Assembly (NCBI RefSeq): GCF_042186555.1
Contig: NC_133324.1
Coordinates: 221,699,145 to 221,763,144, forward strand
DNA: 64,000 nt
Direction: 5' to 3'
Origin: Aquarana catesbeiana
Taxonomy: Eukaryota > Chordata > Amphibia > Anura > Ranidae
Made by a program: the position numbers and the translations under genes. The notes below the pieces were generated by a model that saw only the letters and a list, made by a program, of their open reading frames with translations, searched no databases and had not been told where the DNA came from. Shown one piece after another: positions 44,950-56,449 of this stretch (within the stretch, counting starts at the first letter, position 1; every line of letters starts with the position of its first letter).

Positions 44950-47697
44950 TCACGGAGGAGGACAGGGGCATGTACGCCCGAGGATGAGACCCGAGAGCCT
45001 TCCTCCGGACCGCACCCTTTCCAATGCACCGAGTACTGTATGCGCCCATGGAACCTACAGGAGTCAACAATGGACTGTACTTCTTACTCCTCATGTTTCT
45101 CAACCTGTACAGGGTGAGGACGAGGCACCAAGGTGGTAAAGTGGTTGCAGACCAAAGGTTTTAATAAGGAGACATGAAATACGCATATTAAAAGGAAGGT
45201 CTAATGCGTAAGCCACTGTGTTAATCCTGCGAAGAATACAAAAAGGCCCAATAAACCAAGGTGCGAACTTCAGAGAGGAAACACGAAGTCGGAGGTTGCG
45301 AGATGACAGCCGGACCCTGTCCCCAACCTGGTAGGAAGGCGCAGACATGCCTCTGCGGTTAGCATGGAGTCTGTACCTATCATTAGCATGTCGCAAAGCC
45401 TCCTGGACTTGTGCCCAAGTGGAACGAAGACCACGGAGATGCTCCTCTAATGCAGGAATACTCTGCGGAACAAATGAGTCAGACAACATGGTAGGTTGAA
45501 ACCATAGTTCGCCATAAATGGAGACAATCGGAAAGCAGAATTCAAGGCTCACTAGTGTGAGCAAAGTCCACCCACGGTAAGAGGTCTGTCCAGTTGTTAT
45601 GATGGTCAGAAATATAGGAATGTAGGAATTGCTGCAAGGACTGATTGGCTCGTTCTGTGACCCCATTAGACTGTGGGTGATACGCAGAGAAGAAAGCAAG
45701 CTTAATTCCAAACTGTGCACAAAAGGCCGGGACACAGAACGGGACACAAACTGACTATCCCTGTCCGAGACAATCACCTTGGGTAGCCCATGTAAGCGAA
45801 AGATCTCCCGAGCAAAAATGGAAGCCAGTTCCTTAGAAGTGGGCAACTTCTTAAGTGGAATGGGACATTTTTGAGAACCGGTAACCGGTTGGGTAAGTCC
45901 ACAATGAAATCCATAGACAGATGGGTCCAGGGCCTCTCTCCATTGGGTATGGGTTGTAGGAATCCCACTGGAAGGTGTCGTGAAGTCTTTGTCAGGGCTG
46001 GCTCAGCCCTTCCTTCTCTGAGTTGGCCGCTCAGCTGTCGGCTAATCGCCAGCTCTCATCTCTCTCCACAGTTAACCTGCTGTTGTGGATCTGCTCATCA
46101 GTCCCGCCTACTTAAAGATCTCCAGCTCACTTTATTCCTGCTTCGCCTTGGTCACATCTCAAGAAACCATCTCCTGCATTCCTGTTTAAAGACTGGCTTT
46201 GCTGACATCCCTTCTGGCTCCTTATCCTGCTTGCTGTTCCTCTACTTGGATCCCTGACTTCTGGCTTGGCTGATTACCTGATCTGGTTACTGAACTCTGG
46301 CTTGGCTGACTACTCGATTTGGTTACTGAACTCTGGCTATGCTTTGACTACACTTACTCTATTTACCTTTTTATTATTATTAATAAATAAGTGCGATTTT
46401 ACTGTACTTCTGTCTCGGTCTGGTTCATGGTTTCTGACAGTCTTACTCTGAGCAAACAGGGAACAGGAAGGCGGTTACATCAGCACGTAGACTAGGCCAC
46501 CAAAAGAGTTGATTCTTCCCAGGGTGGCCAGCAGCCTTGGGAGAATGGTAAGTCTGGAACATGGCAGTATGGAGACTCACTGGGAGAAAGCAGCAGTCAC
46601 AAGGTTTCTCAGGGGGAGCATGGACCTGAGCAGCCCATCACCCAAAGGAGAAGTGAGACTGGTGCGAACCGTAGCCAGAATACGATCAGGAGGAATCACA
46701 GGAACTGGAACCCACTCCATCTTGGAAGTTGAAGAAAATTGTCGTGACAAAGCATTGGCCCTTACATTCTTAGAACTGGGTAAGAATGAGACAATGTAAT
46801 TGAAACTAGACAGGAAAAGAGCCCATCCTACCCTTCTGGGAGAAGGGCGTTTAGCCTCAGACAAGAATGTGAGATTCTTATGGTCAGTAAGAATGAGAAT
46901 CGACACAGTGGTACCTTCGAGGAGATGTCTCCATTCTTTCAGGGCTAAAATGATCGCCAACAGCTCTCTGTCAACAATCTCGTAATTGCACTCTGCAGGT
47001 GACAATTTCTTGAAAAAGTAGCCACAAGGATGCATAGCACTCTCAGAGGTAAGACATTGAGACAGAAGGGCGCCAACTCCAGTCTCAGAAGCATCAACCT
47101 AAAGGATAAAAGGTAATGTAGAATCAGGATTTTCCAAGACAGGAGCAGAAACAAAGGCAGCCTTGAGACTCTCAAAGGCCTTAATGGATTCCGGAGACCA
47201 ACTCTGTGGGTTACCATCCTTTCTGGTCATATCAGTCAGGGGCTTGGCCAGAGACAAGAAGTTATGAATAAACTTCCGATAATAGTTGGCAAAGCCAAGC
47301 AAACGCTACAGAGATCTTAAACCCATGGGTCAGGGCCACTGTAGAACTGCTGAAAGTTTCTCTGGGTCCATCAAAAAACCAGCAGTGGAAGTTACATAAC
47401 CCAGAAATTTAATCTGTTCACGATGGAATTTACACTTCTCCATTTTACAATAGAGATTGTTCTCTCTTAGTTTCTGAAGCACACGACAGACATCTGTGTG
47501 GTGGCTCTTCAGGGACTTGGAAAATATGAAGATATCGTCGAGATAAACCACCACACATAACTGCAACAAATCTCAGAGGACATCCTTAATAAATTTCTGG
47601 AAATTTGCCGGGGCGTTACAAAGGCCAAAAGGCATTACGAGGTACTCATAATGGCCTGTTCTTGTATTAAATGCAGTTTTCCACACATCACCCTCCT
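44950..47697 (-). pseudogene. Chromodomain Gypsy pol, 5'-truncated
   Basis: In coding order: reverse transcriptase (TGHYEYLVMPFGLCNAPANF, then VVYLDDIFIFSKSL at 47569-47330), a connecting region (MLGFANYYRKFIHNF) and RNase H (YEIVDRELLAIILALKEWRH). Then come the integrase core (HGLPKVIVSDRDSQFVSR at about 45780), its C-terminal SH3-like part (YQVGDRVRLSSRNLRL), and a chromodomain-like stretch (VDSCRFHGRIQYSVHWKG-type near 45060). There are stops and shifts, a solo LTR at 45990-46439, and the 5' side is cut by a TTAA element near 47697. Confidence 0.9.
45985..46444 (+). mobile_element. Solo LTR with 5-bp target duplication
   Basis: The body is 45990-46439 (450 bp), TGTCAGGGCTGG to TTTCTGACA, flanked exactly by GTCTT at 45985-45989 and 46440-46444. 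It sits within the integrase of the pol above. AATAAATAAG near 46381 may be its polyadenylation region. It belongs to a different family from the 41321 LTR. Confidence 0.92.
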
Positions 47698-47699
47698 AC

Positions 47700-48380
47700 G
47701 CAATATTTTTTAATTTTTGCTATAATAAATATCCATTTTTTTTTTTAAAACAAATTTTTTCCTCAGTTTAGGCCGATATGTATTCTTCTATATATTTTTG
47801 GTAAAAAAAAAAAATCACAATAAGCGTATATTGATTGGTTTGCACAAAAGTTATAGCGTCTACAAAATAGAGGATAGATTTATAGCATTTTTATTATTAT
47901 TTTTTTTTTACTAGTAATGGCGGCGATCTGCGATTTTTAGTATTGCGGCTGACATATTGGACACATTTTTGGGACCATTCACATTTATACAGCGATCCGT
48001 GCTATAAAAATGCATGGATTACTGTATAAATGTGACTGGCAGGGAAAGGGTTAACACTAGGGGGTGATCAAGGGGTTAATTATGTTCCTAGGGAGTGATT
48101 CTAACTGTAGGGGGAGGGGATTCACAAGCAGAGGAGACCGATCGGTGTTCCTCTGTACTGGGAACACACCATCGGTCTCCTCTCCTCTGTTTACACACAC
48201 AGATCCACGGTCCTAATGTGTTACAATCGCAGGTGCCCGGTGGACATCGCGGCCGCCGGGTACACGCATCGAGTCCCCAGTGACACGGCGCGCGCGCCCC
48301 CTGGTGGGCCGAGAAGGTGAGGGCGTCATATGACGGCCTCCCAAAACGAGAGCCGCGCCGCCTGGCCGGCAAGCGGTTAA
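47700..48380 (-). mobile_element. TTAA-type element, truncated copy
   Basis: The right end, read on the minus strand, is TTAACCGCTTGCCGGCCAGG. The interior matches 35778-36742 in reverse (TTGATTGGTTTGCACAAAAG, GGCGGCGATCTGCGATTTT-type). The inner end at about 47700 lacks a terminus and directly abuts the Gypsy reverse transcriptase. Confidence 0.78.
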
Positions 48381-48394
48381 TAATAATTTAAAAA

Positions 48395-48742
48395 AAAGGT
48401 AAACAGAGTAAACGTAGTCAAAACATAGCCAGAGTTCAGGAACTGGAACGGATAGTCAGACAACCCAAAACGTCAGGGAGCCGGAGATGAGCGTAGTAGA
48501 AGAGCAAGCAGGATCTGGAGCCAGAAGGAATGTCAGCCAAGCAAGTCTTTAACAGGAACACAGGAGAGCGTCTCTAGAGATGTGATCAAGGCGAAGGCAG
48601 AGATCATCTGCACTGGATGGCTTAAGTAGGCAGGACTGACAAGCAGGATATCATCAACAGGTGAGTCACTGTGGAGACCTAGAAGCTGGCAATTAGCCGA
48701 CAACTGAGCGGCCAGCTTTGAGAAGGAAGGGCTCAGCCATGA
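48395..48742 (-). mobile_element. Partial LTR of the 45990-46439 family
   Basis: On the minus strand it begins TGTCATGGCTGAGCCCTTCC and follows the solo LTR for about 350 bp (GCTCAGTTGTCGGCTAATTG, CTTAAGCCATCCAG-type). It is clearly diverged from it, and its 3' end is missing. Confidence 0.8.
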
Positions 48743-48744
48743 CA

Positions 48745-49515
48745 CTGGGTTGCATCTGGAGGAAGCTGAAAGGAGGCAGCTGTCCAGGGGACTTTAGGTT
48801 AAACCCTGAGGCTGATTGCTGTATACTGCACTGGGTACCGAATGTTGCACACTGGCACAGGGTAACCAGATGCCCAAATTCTTGCCCCATGCTCCAAAGC
48901 AGTGGGGCCTTAAACTGTTCACTATTAACTATCACCACTACTGCTAGAAGACCGTCCTCCAATTACAGGCTACTGATGAGTTTTTTTTTGAGCATCCCAT
49001 TCCCAAACTCTCTCCAATTACAAGTTATTCTTGCAATTAACTACAAAAGGATGACCCCTGTGACTGTTTATTGGAGCCAGAGTGTAAGGGGTGGCTGGTG
49101 GTATTTGTGCTGTTTGGGGGAGAACCAGTTAAAACCAGCAGCTCCTACAGGGGTAGCGTTACACAGGCCATAGGATTGATGACAAATACGACATGCTGAC
49201 CTTGTTTAATTTTTTTCACTAATTTGTCTAAGTTTGAACTACCAGCTCAAGGCACATGCTATTTACAAGTTGGAACTCGTATTTACCATGTATCTAATAA
49301 TATGTCAATGCAGAGTAAGACTACACAGATATTTTTTATTTTCTCAGGAACAGCAGTATTGGGTGATAGGTCTCCATCTCCATCACATTAGGTATAGTGC
49401 AACTTCGTGCATTGCAAGACTAGTTCCTAGATGTCACTGAGGCTGTCTGCATATCATTTTGTACTTCACAGCAGTGTGATGATGTGAAAACCTGGTTGCA
49501 TAAGTCTCTTCTGCC
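48745..49515. other. Intron, nothing recognised
   Basis: A 151-codon plus-strand frame (48718-49173) has no recognisable motif, begins in the LTR fragment and is not supported as a gene. Confidence 0.35.
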
Positions 49516-49519
49516 TTTG

Positions 49520-50395
49520 TATTCACTGGTACACAGATCCCTACTGCTCTCTACTGTCAACAGCCCTCTTACTTTTCCACCATTGACATGTAAAATCTAT
49601 CATTACTCACTACTCACTTCTTCCTGCCCAGTTTATGGACTCACAATGCTCAACTTTCCCCTTCCTGCTTTATAGACCCCCCATTTCTCATCTCTCCTTC
49701 CCTGCTGCATAGACCCGCGCTACTCAACTCCCTCTACCTAGTACATAGACCCACACTGCTCGCCTCCCCCTCCTGGATAGATCCACAATGCTCTCAGCTC
49801 CCTCCCTGAAAAATAGTCCCGCACTCCTCACCTCTCCCTCTCCGATACATAGACATACATAGACACAGAGCAATGGGTGTGTCATCAACACACCATGGAA
49901 CTCCATAAAAGGATCAGACACTTTTGTGAACAATCACATAACACAAAAGAAAACATTGTTTCGGAGCCACACAGGACCCCTTTATCAGGTATGCAACTAA
50001 TGAAGGGGTCCTGTGTGGCTCCAAGCCGTCATAGTCTTTTCTGTGATGTGATCATTCAATAAAGCATTGGACCCTTTTATGGAACTCCCTGGTGTGCTGA
50101 TGATATATCCATTGTTCTGAGTCATTTCGGTCTCCAGCGGGTGGTCACTTCAGCACCCACTTACTCTACAGCCACCTCCAGGAACATGTTTAGGGCTCCT
50201 CAGTACACAGACCTACACTCCCCACCTATCCATCTGTGATACAAAGACCCACACTGCTCTGTTCTCCCTCCCCGATACATAGACCCACACTGCTCTCCTC
50301 TTGCTCCTTGATACATAGACTCACATTGCTCTCCTCTCCCTCCTTGGTACATAGACTTGCACTGTTCACCTCTCCCTCACAAATACACAGATGGG
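49520..50395. repeat. Minisatellite of about 38 bp, interrupted
   Basis: The unit is like CTCCCTCCTTGATACATAGA followed by CCCACACTGCTCTCCT. It is present at 49520-49865 and again at 50205-50395, separated by the hairpin element. Confidence 0.75.
49871..50114. mobile_element. Hairpin element inside the minisatellite
   Basis: The left arm starts CAATGGGTGTGTCATCAACA and the right arm ends TGATATATCCATTG. Both contain CCATAAAAGGRTC, RATCACAT and GGAGCCACACAGGACCCC in opposite orientation. Arms are about 115 bp and roughly 80-85% identical. Confidence 0.7.
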
Positions 50396-51029
50396 GACGG
50401 GGAATCTATTACTGGAACTATGTGCTGCTTCTTAACATCTAGTATTAATTTAGTATACTGCATATAAACTAATGGCAATACTTTTTAACTGAAAAACAAA
50501 AATGCATAGCAACTGGGAGGAAATTTCTGAACAGTCGCTTAGTCTTATACCATTAGAAGAAAATAATATTTGTGTCATTTTAATTTAATTTATTTATTTT
50601 ATTTTACATTTAAAAGCCTATATAAACATGTTAAGAACTTTGAGGTACTCTGCTGAAAAAAAAAGAATAGTAAAGTTTGACTGGGACATCTTCTTACATT
50701 GCATAAATGCTTACATTATTACCTAATGAAAAATAAATATTGAATAACTTGATTAGGGGCTCCATTTAATCTGATAAAAATCTAATATGTAACATTCACT
50801 TTGCGGACTACAGCAGTGTAGAAAATGAATACTGACATCACTGTAATTAGGTGGATTTGCTATGCACTACCTGGCAGCTGATTACCAGTTGGTAATACTG
50901 CACACTGGTTAGTGGACTTTGCAACTGCATTGTAAAGCTTACCACCTGCATCAGGTTTGTCTAGTGCATGAATTACTACACCACTGTTACTTGCAAAATA
51001 TAATCAAAAGAAATTTATAGAATACTCAC
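50396..51029. other. Intron, nothing recognised
   Basis: AT-rich sequence downstream of exon 51030-51121 in gene order. No element ends or frames of interest. Confidence 0.4.
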
Positions 51030-51121
51030 GTGCTTCCAGTAGCAATAAGCAGCTTGTTGTATTCCATTCTAAATCCATCCTTAAAAACAACTGTCTTGTT
51101 CTTTGTGTCCACGTTGACAAC
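51030..51121 (-). CDS. aifm3: AIFM3-like gene, most upstream exon in the window
   Basis: Internal exon of an apoptosis-inducing-factor-like flavoprotein, a FAD/NAD-dependent oxidoreductase reported to be mitochondrial. The 92-bp exon starts in phase 0 after a TTTCAG acceptor and ends in phase 2 before GTGAG. It encodes VVNVDTKNKTVVFKDG followed by FRMEYNKLLIATGS. The ATGS segment matches the FAD-domain TGS motif of pyridine-nucleotide-disulfide reductases. The split codon joins the next exon as Thr-Pro-Lys-Thr-Leu. No upstream exon was found between here and the right edge, so the Rieske and N-terminal FAD-binding parts lie beyond the window. The AIFM3 name rests on remembered family sequence; a fish/frog AIFM4-type paralogue is possible. 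Confidence 0.88.
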
Positions 51122-51553
51122 CTGAAATCATTTCTGTACAATGTGAATTTAGAATGCAGAGAAGAACTTTAAATTACCAGTCAATAGCTAACATGATTGC
51201 TCACTATGGTGAAAGGGTAACATAAATATTTTTTACTATGCTATGCTGCTGCATTAGGAACTTAAATTTAAATAATAGTGTAACACATTTATATAGCCTT
51301 TCCAAATAGCAGAGCTGTTTTCTTTTTCCTAAGTTTTGAGTGATGCTAACTGGCAAATTAGCTTATCTCCTATACCATTTAGTGAAAATCAATGGCATCG
51401 AATATATCAGGTAGCAAATGTAGCAGTTGTCACTGGGCTCCATATCCAAGCACCTTTTCCATCACCATCACTTTGGCCATGTGTGTGACTAAATAGGTTC
51501 TCCTAGAAGAGAGGGAACATACTGTGTAATGGGAAAGGTATGTTATTTGCATC

Positions 51554-51965
51554 TTATGCCACGTACACACGATCGGACTTTACGGTATACTTGGTCCGGC
51601 GTACCGGATTTCGTCTGACAATTCGATCGTGTGTGGGCTCCAGTGGACTTTGTTTTCTCAAAAGTTTGACGGACTTAGATTTGAAACATGTTTCAAATCT
51701 ATCCGACGGACTCGAGTCCGGTCGAAAAGTCCGCTCATCTGTATGCTAGTCCGACGAACAAAAACTGACGCTAGGGCAGCTATTGGCTACTGGCTATGAA
51801 CTTCCTTGTTTTAGTCCGGTCGTACGTCATCACATACGAATCCGTTGGACTTTGGTTGATCGTGTGTAGGCAAGTCCGTTCATTCGGAAAGTCCGTCGTA
51901 AAGTCCGTCGAAAAGTCCGCCGGGCAAAGTATGCCGTAAAGTCCGGTCGTGTATACGCGGCATTA
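51554..51965. mobile_element. Harbinger-type MITE (GTCCGAC-rich), second copy
   Basis: The body is 51557-51962. The left TGCCACGTACACACGATCGG pairs closely with the inverted right TGCCGCGTATACACGACCGG. TTA is duplicated exactly on both sides. Its termini and TTA site define the family better than the nested copy at 39220-39646. Confidence 0.88.
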
Positions 51966-52297
51966 GAGTCTGCCAGGTTTGTGGGTTTTGAGGTGAATAT
52001 GCTAGCTTCATAGCTGCAGGGGAAGTTAAACAGGTTGGACACAGTAAGACGAGGTGAACTTTCTGTTTAAATCAGCTAAAGACATTCCAGGTGCATCAAA
52101 ACAAAACTTGGAATGTATTTAGTTGATTTAAACTGAGGGTTCAAATAGGCATTGGTCTAGTAAGTATGGAATTGAAGCTTAGTTGGTCTTTTGCCTGAAT
52201 CAGTAAGTATGAGACAGTCTAATAGCTCAATGCAATCCTTATTTATATTTTTTCAATGCATGGAAGATTAAATGTTTTCCTCACACATTTCCTTCAA

Positions 52298-52765
52298 AAG
52301 TGGAAGTCCAGGCTAGATCTATCTAAGCATAAAACGTCTCCTCCCTCCTAACTCCTATACTATCTACCCCATAGCAGAAAGATGTGTATACTATTCTCCG
52401 AGTGCTCCGGTCCAGTCATGTGATTGGCTCTTCTCTCTCAACTAGCAGCTGCTTCAGATGGGAGGAGGGACAGCCGAAAATGGGTGGTCCATAGTAAACC
52501 CATTTTCGGCTGTCCCTCCTCCTCGGCTGCTAGCTGAGAGAGAAGAGCCAATCACATGACTGGACCGGAGCACTCGGAAAATAGTATACACATCTTTCTG
52601 CTACTGGGTAGATAGTATGTCCATTGGGGAGATCATGTGACCGGACTTGAGTACTCTGAGAGTAGGTAAGTATAAGCATCTTCCTTTTAAAAGTAGTTAG
52701 AATAGATTAGGCATGGACACAGTTTTAAGCATAGTTACATGTACTAGCCCGGAATTCCATTTTAA
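52298..52765. mobile_element. TTAA-type MITE with internal hairpin
   Basis: Ends AAGTGGAAGTCCAGGCTAG and the inverse of CTAGCCCGGAATTCCATTT match. TTAA is present on the right, with a degenerate TCAA on the left. The interior holds a hairpin, 52357-52485 against 52498-52618, with GGTCCATAGTAA as loop and arms about 90% identical. Confidence 0.75.
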
Positions 52766-52936
52766 AGCTTGCTGCTAGATCAATAATCTAGCAGCCTGAA
52801 GGTCAAATATTTTGTATGGAATATAATAATTTTGTGTTAGAACTTTGGGAGATAATAACATAAAACAGAGTCAGCCAATAACAGTTAATTTTAAATATAG
52901 ATATATCTTAATTCAACCTAACCTCTAACTCTTATA

Positions 52937-54416
52937 CGGTGCCTTGAAAAAGTGATCATAATCGTAAATGTATTTTATTGGGATTTTATGTGATAGACCA
53001 ACACAAAGTGGCACATAATTGTGAAGTGGAAGGAAAATAATAAATGGTTTTCAAATTTTTTTACAAATAAATATCTGAAAAGTGTGGCGTGCATTTGTAT
53101 TCAGCCCCCTTTACTCTGATACCCCTAACTAAAATCTAGTGGAACCAATTGCCTTTAGAAGTCACCTATTTAGTAAATAGAGTCCACCTGTGTGTAATAT
53201 AATCTCAGTATAAATACAGCTGTTCTGTGAAGCTCTCAGAGGTTTGTTAGAGAACCTCAGTGAACAAACAGCATCATGAAGGCCAAGGAACACACCAGAC
53301 AGGTCAGGGATAACATTGTGGAGAAGTTTAAAGCAGGGTTAGGTTATAAAAAAACAAACTTAAAAACATAAAAGAGCATCTCACGGAGCACTGTTCAATC
53401 CATCATCTGAAAATGGAAAGACTATGACACAACTGCAAACCTACCAAGACATGGCTGTCCACCTAAACTAACAGGCCTGGCAAGGAGAGCATTAATCAGA
53501 GAAGCAGCCAAGAGGCCCATGGTAACTCTGGAGGAGCTGCAGAGATCCACAGCTCAGGTGGGAGAATCTGTCCACAGGACAACTATTAGTCGTGCACTCC
53601 ACAAATCTGGCCTTTATGGAAGAGTGGCAAGAAGAAAACCATTGTTGAAGGAAAGCCATAAGATGTTCTGTTTGCAGTTTACGAGAAGCCATGTGGGGGA
53701 CACAGCAAACATGTGGAAGAAGTTGCTCTGGTCAGATGAGACCAAAATTTTACTTTTTGGCCTAAAAGCAAAAACGATATGTGTGGTGGAAAACTAACAC
53801 TGCACAGCACCCTGAGCACACCATCCCCACCATGAAACATGGTGGTGACAGCATTATGTTGTGGGGATGCTTTTCTTCAATAGGGACAGGGAAGCTGGCC
53901 AGAGTTGATGGGAAGATGGGTGGAGCCAAATACAGCGCAATCTTAGAAGAAAACCTGTTAGAGTCTGCAAAAGGCTTGAGACTGGGGTGGAGGGTTACCT
54001 TCTAGCAGGACAATGACCCTAAACATACAGCCAGAGCTACAATGGAATGGTTAAGATCAAAGCATATTCACGTGTTAGAATGGTCTAGTCAAAGTCCAGA
54101 CCTAAATCCAATTGAGAAGCTGTGGCAAGACTTGAAAATTGCTGTTCACAGATGCTCTCCATCCAGTCTGAGTGAGCTTTAGCTATTTTGCAAAGAAGAA
54201 TTTGCAAAAATTTCACTCTCTAGATGTGCAAAGCTGGTAGAGACATCCCCAAAAAGACTTGCAGCTGTAATTACAGCAAAAGGTGGTTCTACAAAGTACT
54301 GACTCTGGGGGGCTGAATACAAATGCACGCCATACTTTTCAGATATTTATTTGTAAAAAATGTTGAAAACCATTTATCATTTATTTCAAGGGGTATGAAT
54401 ACCTTTTCAAGGCACT

Positions 54417-54419
<3 letters not shown>
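52937..54419 (+). mobile_element. Tc1-like DNA transposon, copy C family
   Basis: TA-flanked (52935-52936 and 54420-54421), with ends CGGTGCCTTGAAAAAG and CTTTTCAAGGCACTAGG. The long inverted ends include ATAAATGGTTTTCAAATTTT and its inverse. It belongs to a different subfamily from copies A and B. Confidence 0.9.
53276..54302 (+). pseudogene. Tc1 transposase, C family
   Basis: It begins MKAKEHTRQVRDNIVEKFKA at ATG 53276 and keeps MVTLEELQRSTAQVGESVHR, WSDETKILLFGLKAK (first Asp), QDNDPKHT (second Asp, after a stop at about 54004) and SPDLNPIEKLWQDLK (Glu). Stops at about 53370 and 54004, plus a shift near 53780, inactivate it. The end KGGSTKY is intact. Confidence 0.92.
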
Positions 54420-54493
<74 letters not shown>

Positions 54494-54520
54494 TACACAC
54501 ACATACACACACACACACAC
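54420..54520. repeat. (TA)n(CA)n microsatellite
   Basis: About 65 bp of TA repeats followed by CA-rich tracts, exactly between Tc1 copies C and B. Confidence 0.95.
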
Positions 54521-54766
54521 AGTAGCTCACTAAGGTGAGTACACCCCTCACATTTTTGTAAATATTTTATTATATCTTTTCATGTGACAACACTGAAGAA
54601 ATGACAGTTTGCTAGAATGTAAACTAGTGAGTGTACAACTTGTATAATAGTGTAAATTTGCTGTCCCCTCAAAATAACTCAACACACAGCTATTAATGTC
54701 TAAACCGCTGGCAACAAAAGTGAATACACATCTCTAAGTGAAAATGTCCACATTGGGCCCAAAGTG

Positions 54767-55852
54767 TCAATATTTTTTGTGGCCACCATTTTTTTCCAGC
54801 GCTGCCGTAATCCTCTTGAGGATGGAATTCACCAGAGCTTCACAGGTTGCCAATGGAGTCCTCTTCCACTCCCCCACGATGACATCACAGAGCTGGTGGA
54901 TGTTAGAGACCTTGCACTCCTCTACTTTCCGTTTGAGGATGCTCCACAGATGCTCAATAGGGTTTAGGTCTGGAGAAATGCTTGGCCAGCCCATCACCTT
55001 TACCCTCAGCTTCTTTAGCAAGGCAGTGGTCGTCTTGGGGGTGTGTTTGGGGTCGTTATCATGTTAGAATACTGCCCGGCACTGGGAGCCACAGTTCATT
55101 GAGGGAACCACAAATGCCAACATGTACTGTGACATACTGAAGAGCATGATTCCCTCCCTTTGGAGAGAATCATGCTCTTCAGTATGTCACAGTACATGTT
55201 GGCATTTGTGGTTCCCTCAATGAACTGTGGCTCCCAGTGCCGGCAGCACTCATGCAGCCCCAGACCAATGCACTCCCACCACCATGCTTGACTGTAGGAA
55301 AGACACACTTGTCTTTGTACTCCTCACCTAGTTGCTGCCACACATGCTTGACATCATCTGAACCAAATAGGTTTATCCTGGTCTCATCAGACCAAAGGAC
55401 ATGGTTCCAGTAATCCATGTCCTTAGTCTGCTTGTCTTCAGCAAACTGTTTGCGGGCTTTCTTGTGCATCATCTTTAGAAGAAGCTTTCTTCTGGGATGA
55501 CAGCCATGCAGACCAATTTGATGCAGTGTGTGGCGTATTATCTGAGCACTGACAGGCTGACCCCCCCTAACCCTTCAACCTCTGCAGCAATGCTGGCAGC
55601 ACTCATACATCTATTTCCAAAAGACAACCTCTGGATAGAAAGCTGAGCATGTGCACTCAACTTCTTTGGTTGACCAATGCGAGGCCTGTTCTGAGTGGAA
55701 CCTGTAATGTTAAATCGCTGTATGGTCTTGGCCACTGTGCTGCAGCTCAGTTTCAGGGTCTTGGCAATCTTCCGATAGCCTAGGCCATCTTTATGTAGAG
55801 CAACGATTCTTTTTTTCGGATCCTCAGAGAGTTCTTTGCCATGAGGTGCCAT
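54767..55852 (-). pseudogene. Tc1 transposase, copy B
   Basis: From ATG 55852 (MAPHGKELSEDPKKRIVALH) to the C-terminal NGGHKKY. All three catalytic positions can be read: WSDETRINLFGSDD, HDNDPKHTPKTTT (near 55045) and SPDLNPIEHLWSIL. A frameshift near 55570 and the inserted palindrome break the frame, so no full protein is made. Confidence 0.9.
55076..55243. repeat. Perfect 77-bp inverted repeat with 14-bp loop
   Basis: Comparing the arms base by base, 55076-55152 is the exact reverse complement of 55167-55243; the loop is 55153-55166. The right arm is normal transposase sequence and the left arm is the extra copy. It would form a very stable cruciform or hairpin. Confidence 0.95.
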
Positions 55853-56449
55853 GTTGAACTTCCAGTGACCAGTATGAGAGAGAGAAAGTGATAATACCAA
55901 ATTTAACACACCTGCTCCTCATTCACACCTGATACCTTGTAACACTAACAAGTCACATGACACCGGGGATGGAAAACGGCTAATTGCACCCAATTTCAGC
56001 ATTTTCACTTAGGGATGTACTCACTTTTGTTGCCAGCGGTTTAGACATTAATGAGTGTTGAGTTATTTTGAGGGGACAGCAAATTTACACTGTTATACAA
56101 GCTGTACACTCACTACTTTACATTGTAGCAAAGTGTCCTTTTTTCAGTGTTGTCACATGAAAAGATATAATAAAATATTTACAAAAATATGAGGGGTGTA
56201 CTCACTTTTGTGAGATACTGTATATATACAGTGGGGACGGAAAGTATTCAGACCCCCTTAAATTTTTCACTCTGTTATATTGCAACCATTTGCTAAAATC
56301 ATTTAAGTTCATTTTTTTCCTCATTAAAGTACACACAGCCCCCCATGTTGACAGAAAAATACAGAATTGTTGACATTTTTGCAGATTTATTAAAAAAGAA
56401 AAACTGAAATATCACATGGTCCTAAGTATTCAGACCCTTTGCTCAGTAT

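Larger units (their letters stand above)
54520..56220 (-). mobile_element. Tc1-like DNA transposon, copy B (same family as copy A)
   Basis: It runs from CAGTAGCTCACTAAGGTGAG to TGTGAGATACTG, with long inverted ends each containing two GTGAGTACACCCCT-type repeats. The right end is followed by TA; the left end is in a CA microsatellite. It is better preserved than 2670-4192 but carries an extra perfect inverted duplication at 55076-55243. Confidence 0.9.

Noticed and set aside
48088..48372. 94-codon minus-strand Cys/Arg-rich frame
   Set aside because: It lies within the terminal part of a TTAA-type element; the same family at 35778-36742 has no matching ORF.
48718..49173. 151-codon plus-strand frame
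   Set aside because: It starts in an LTR fragment and has no recognisable domain, splice or codon signal.
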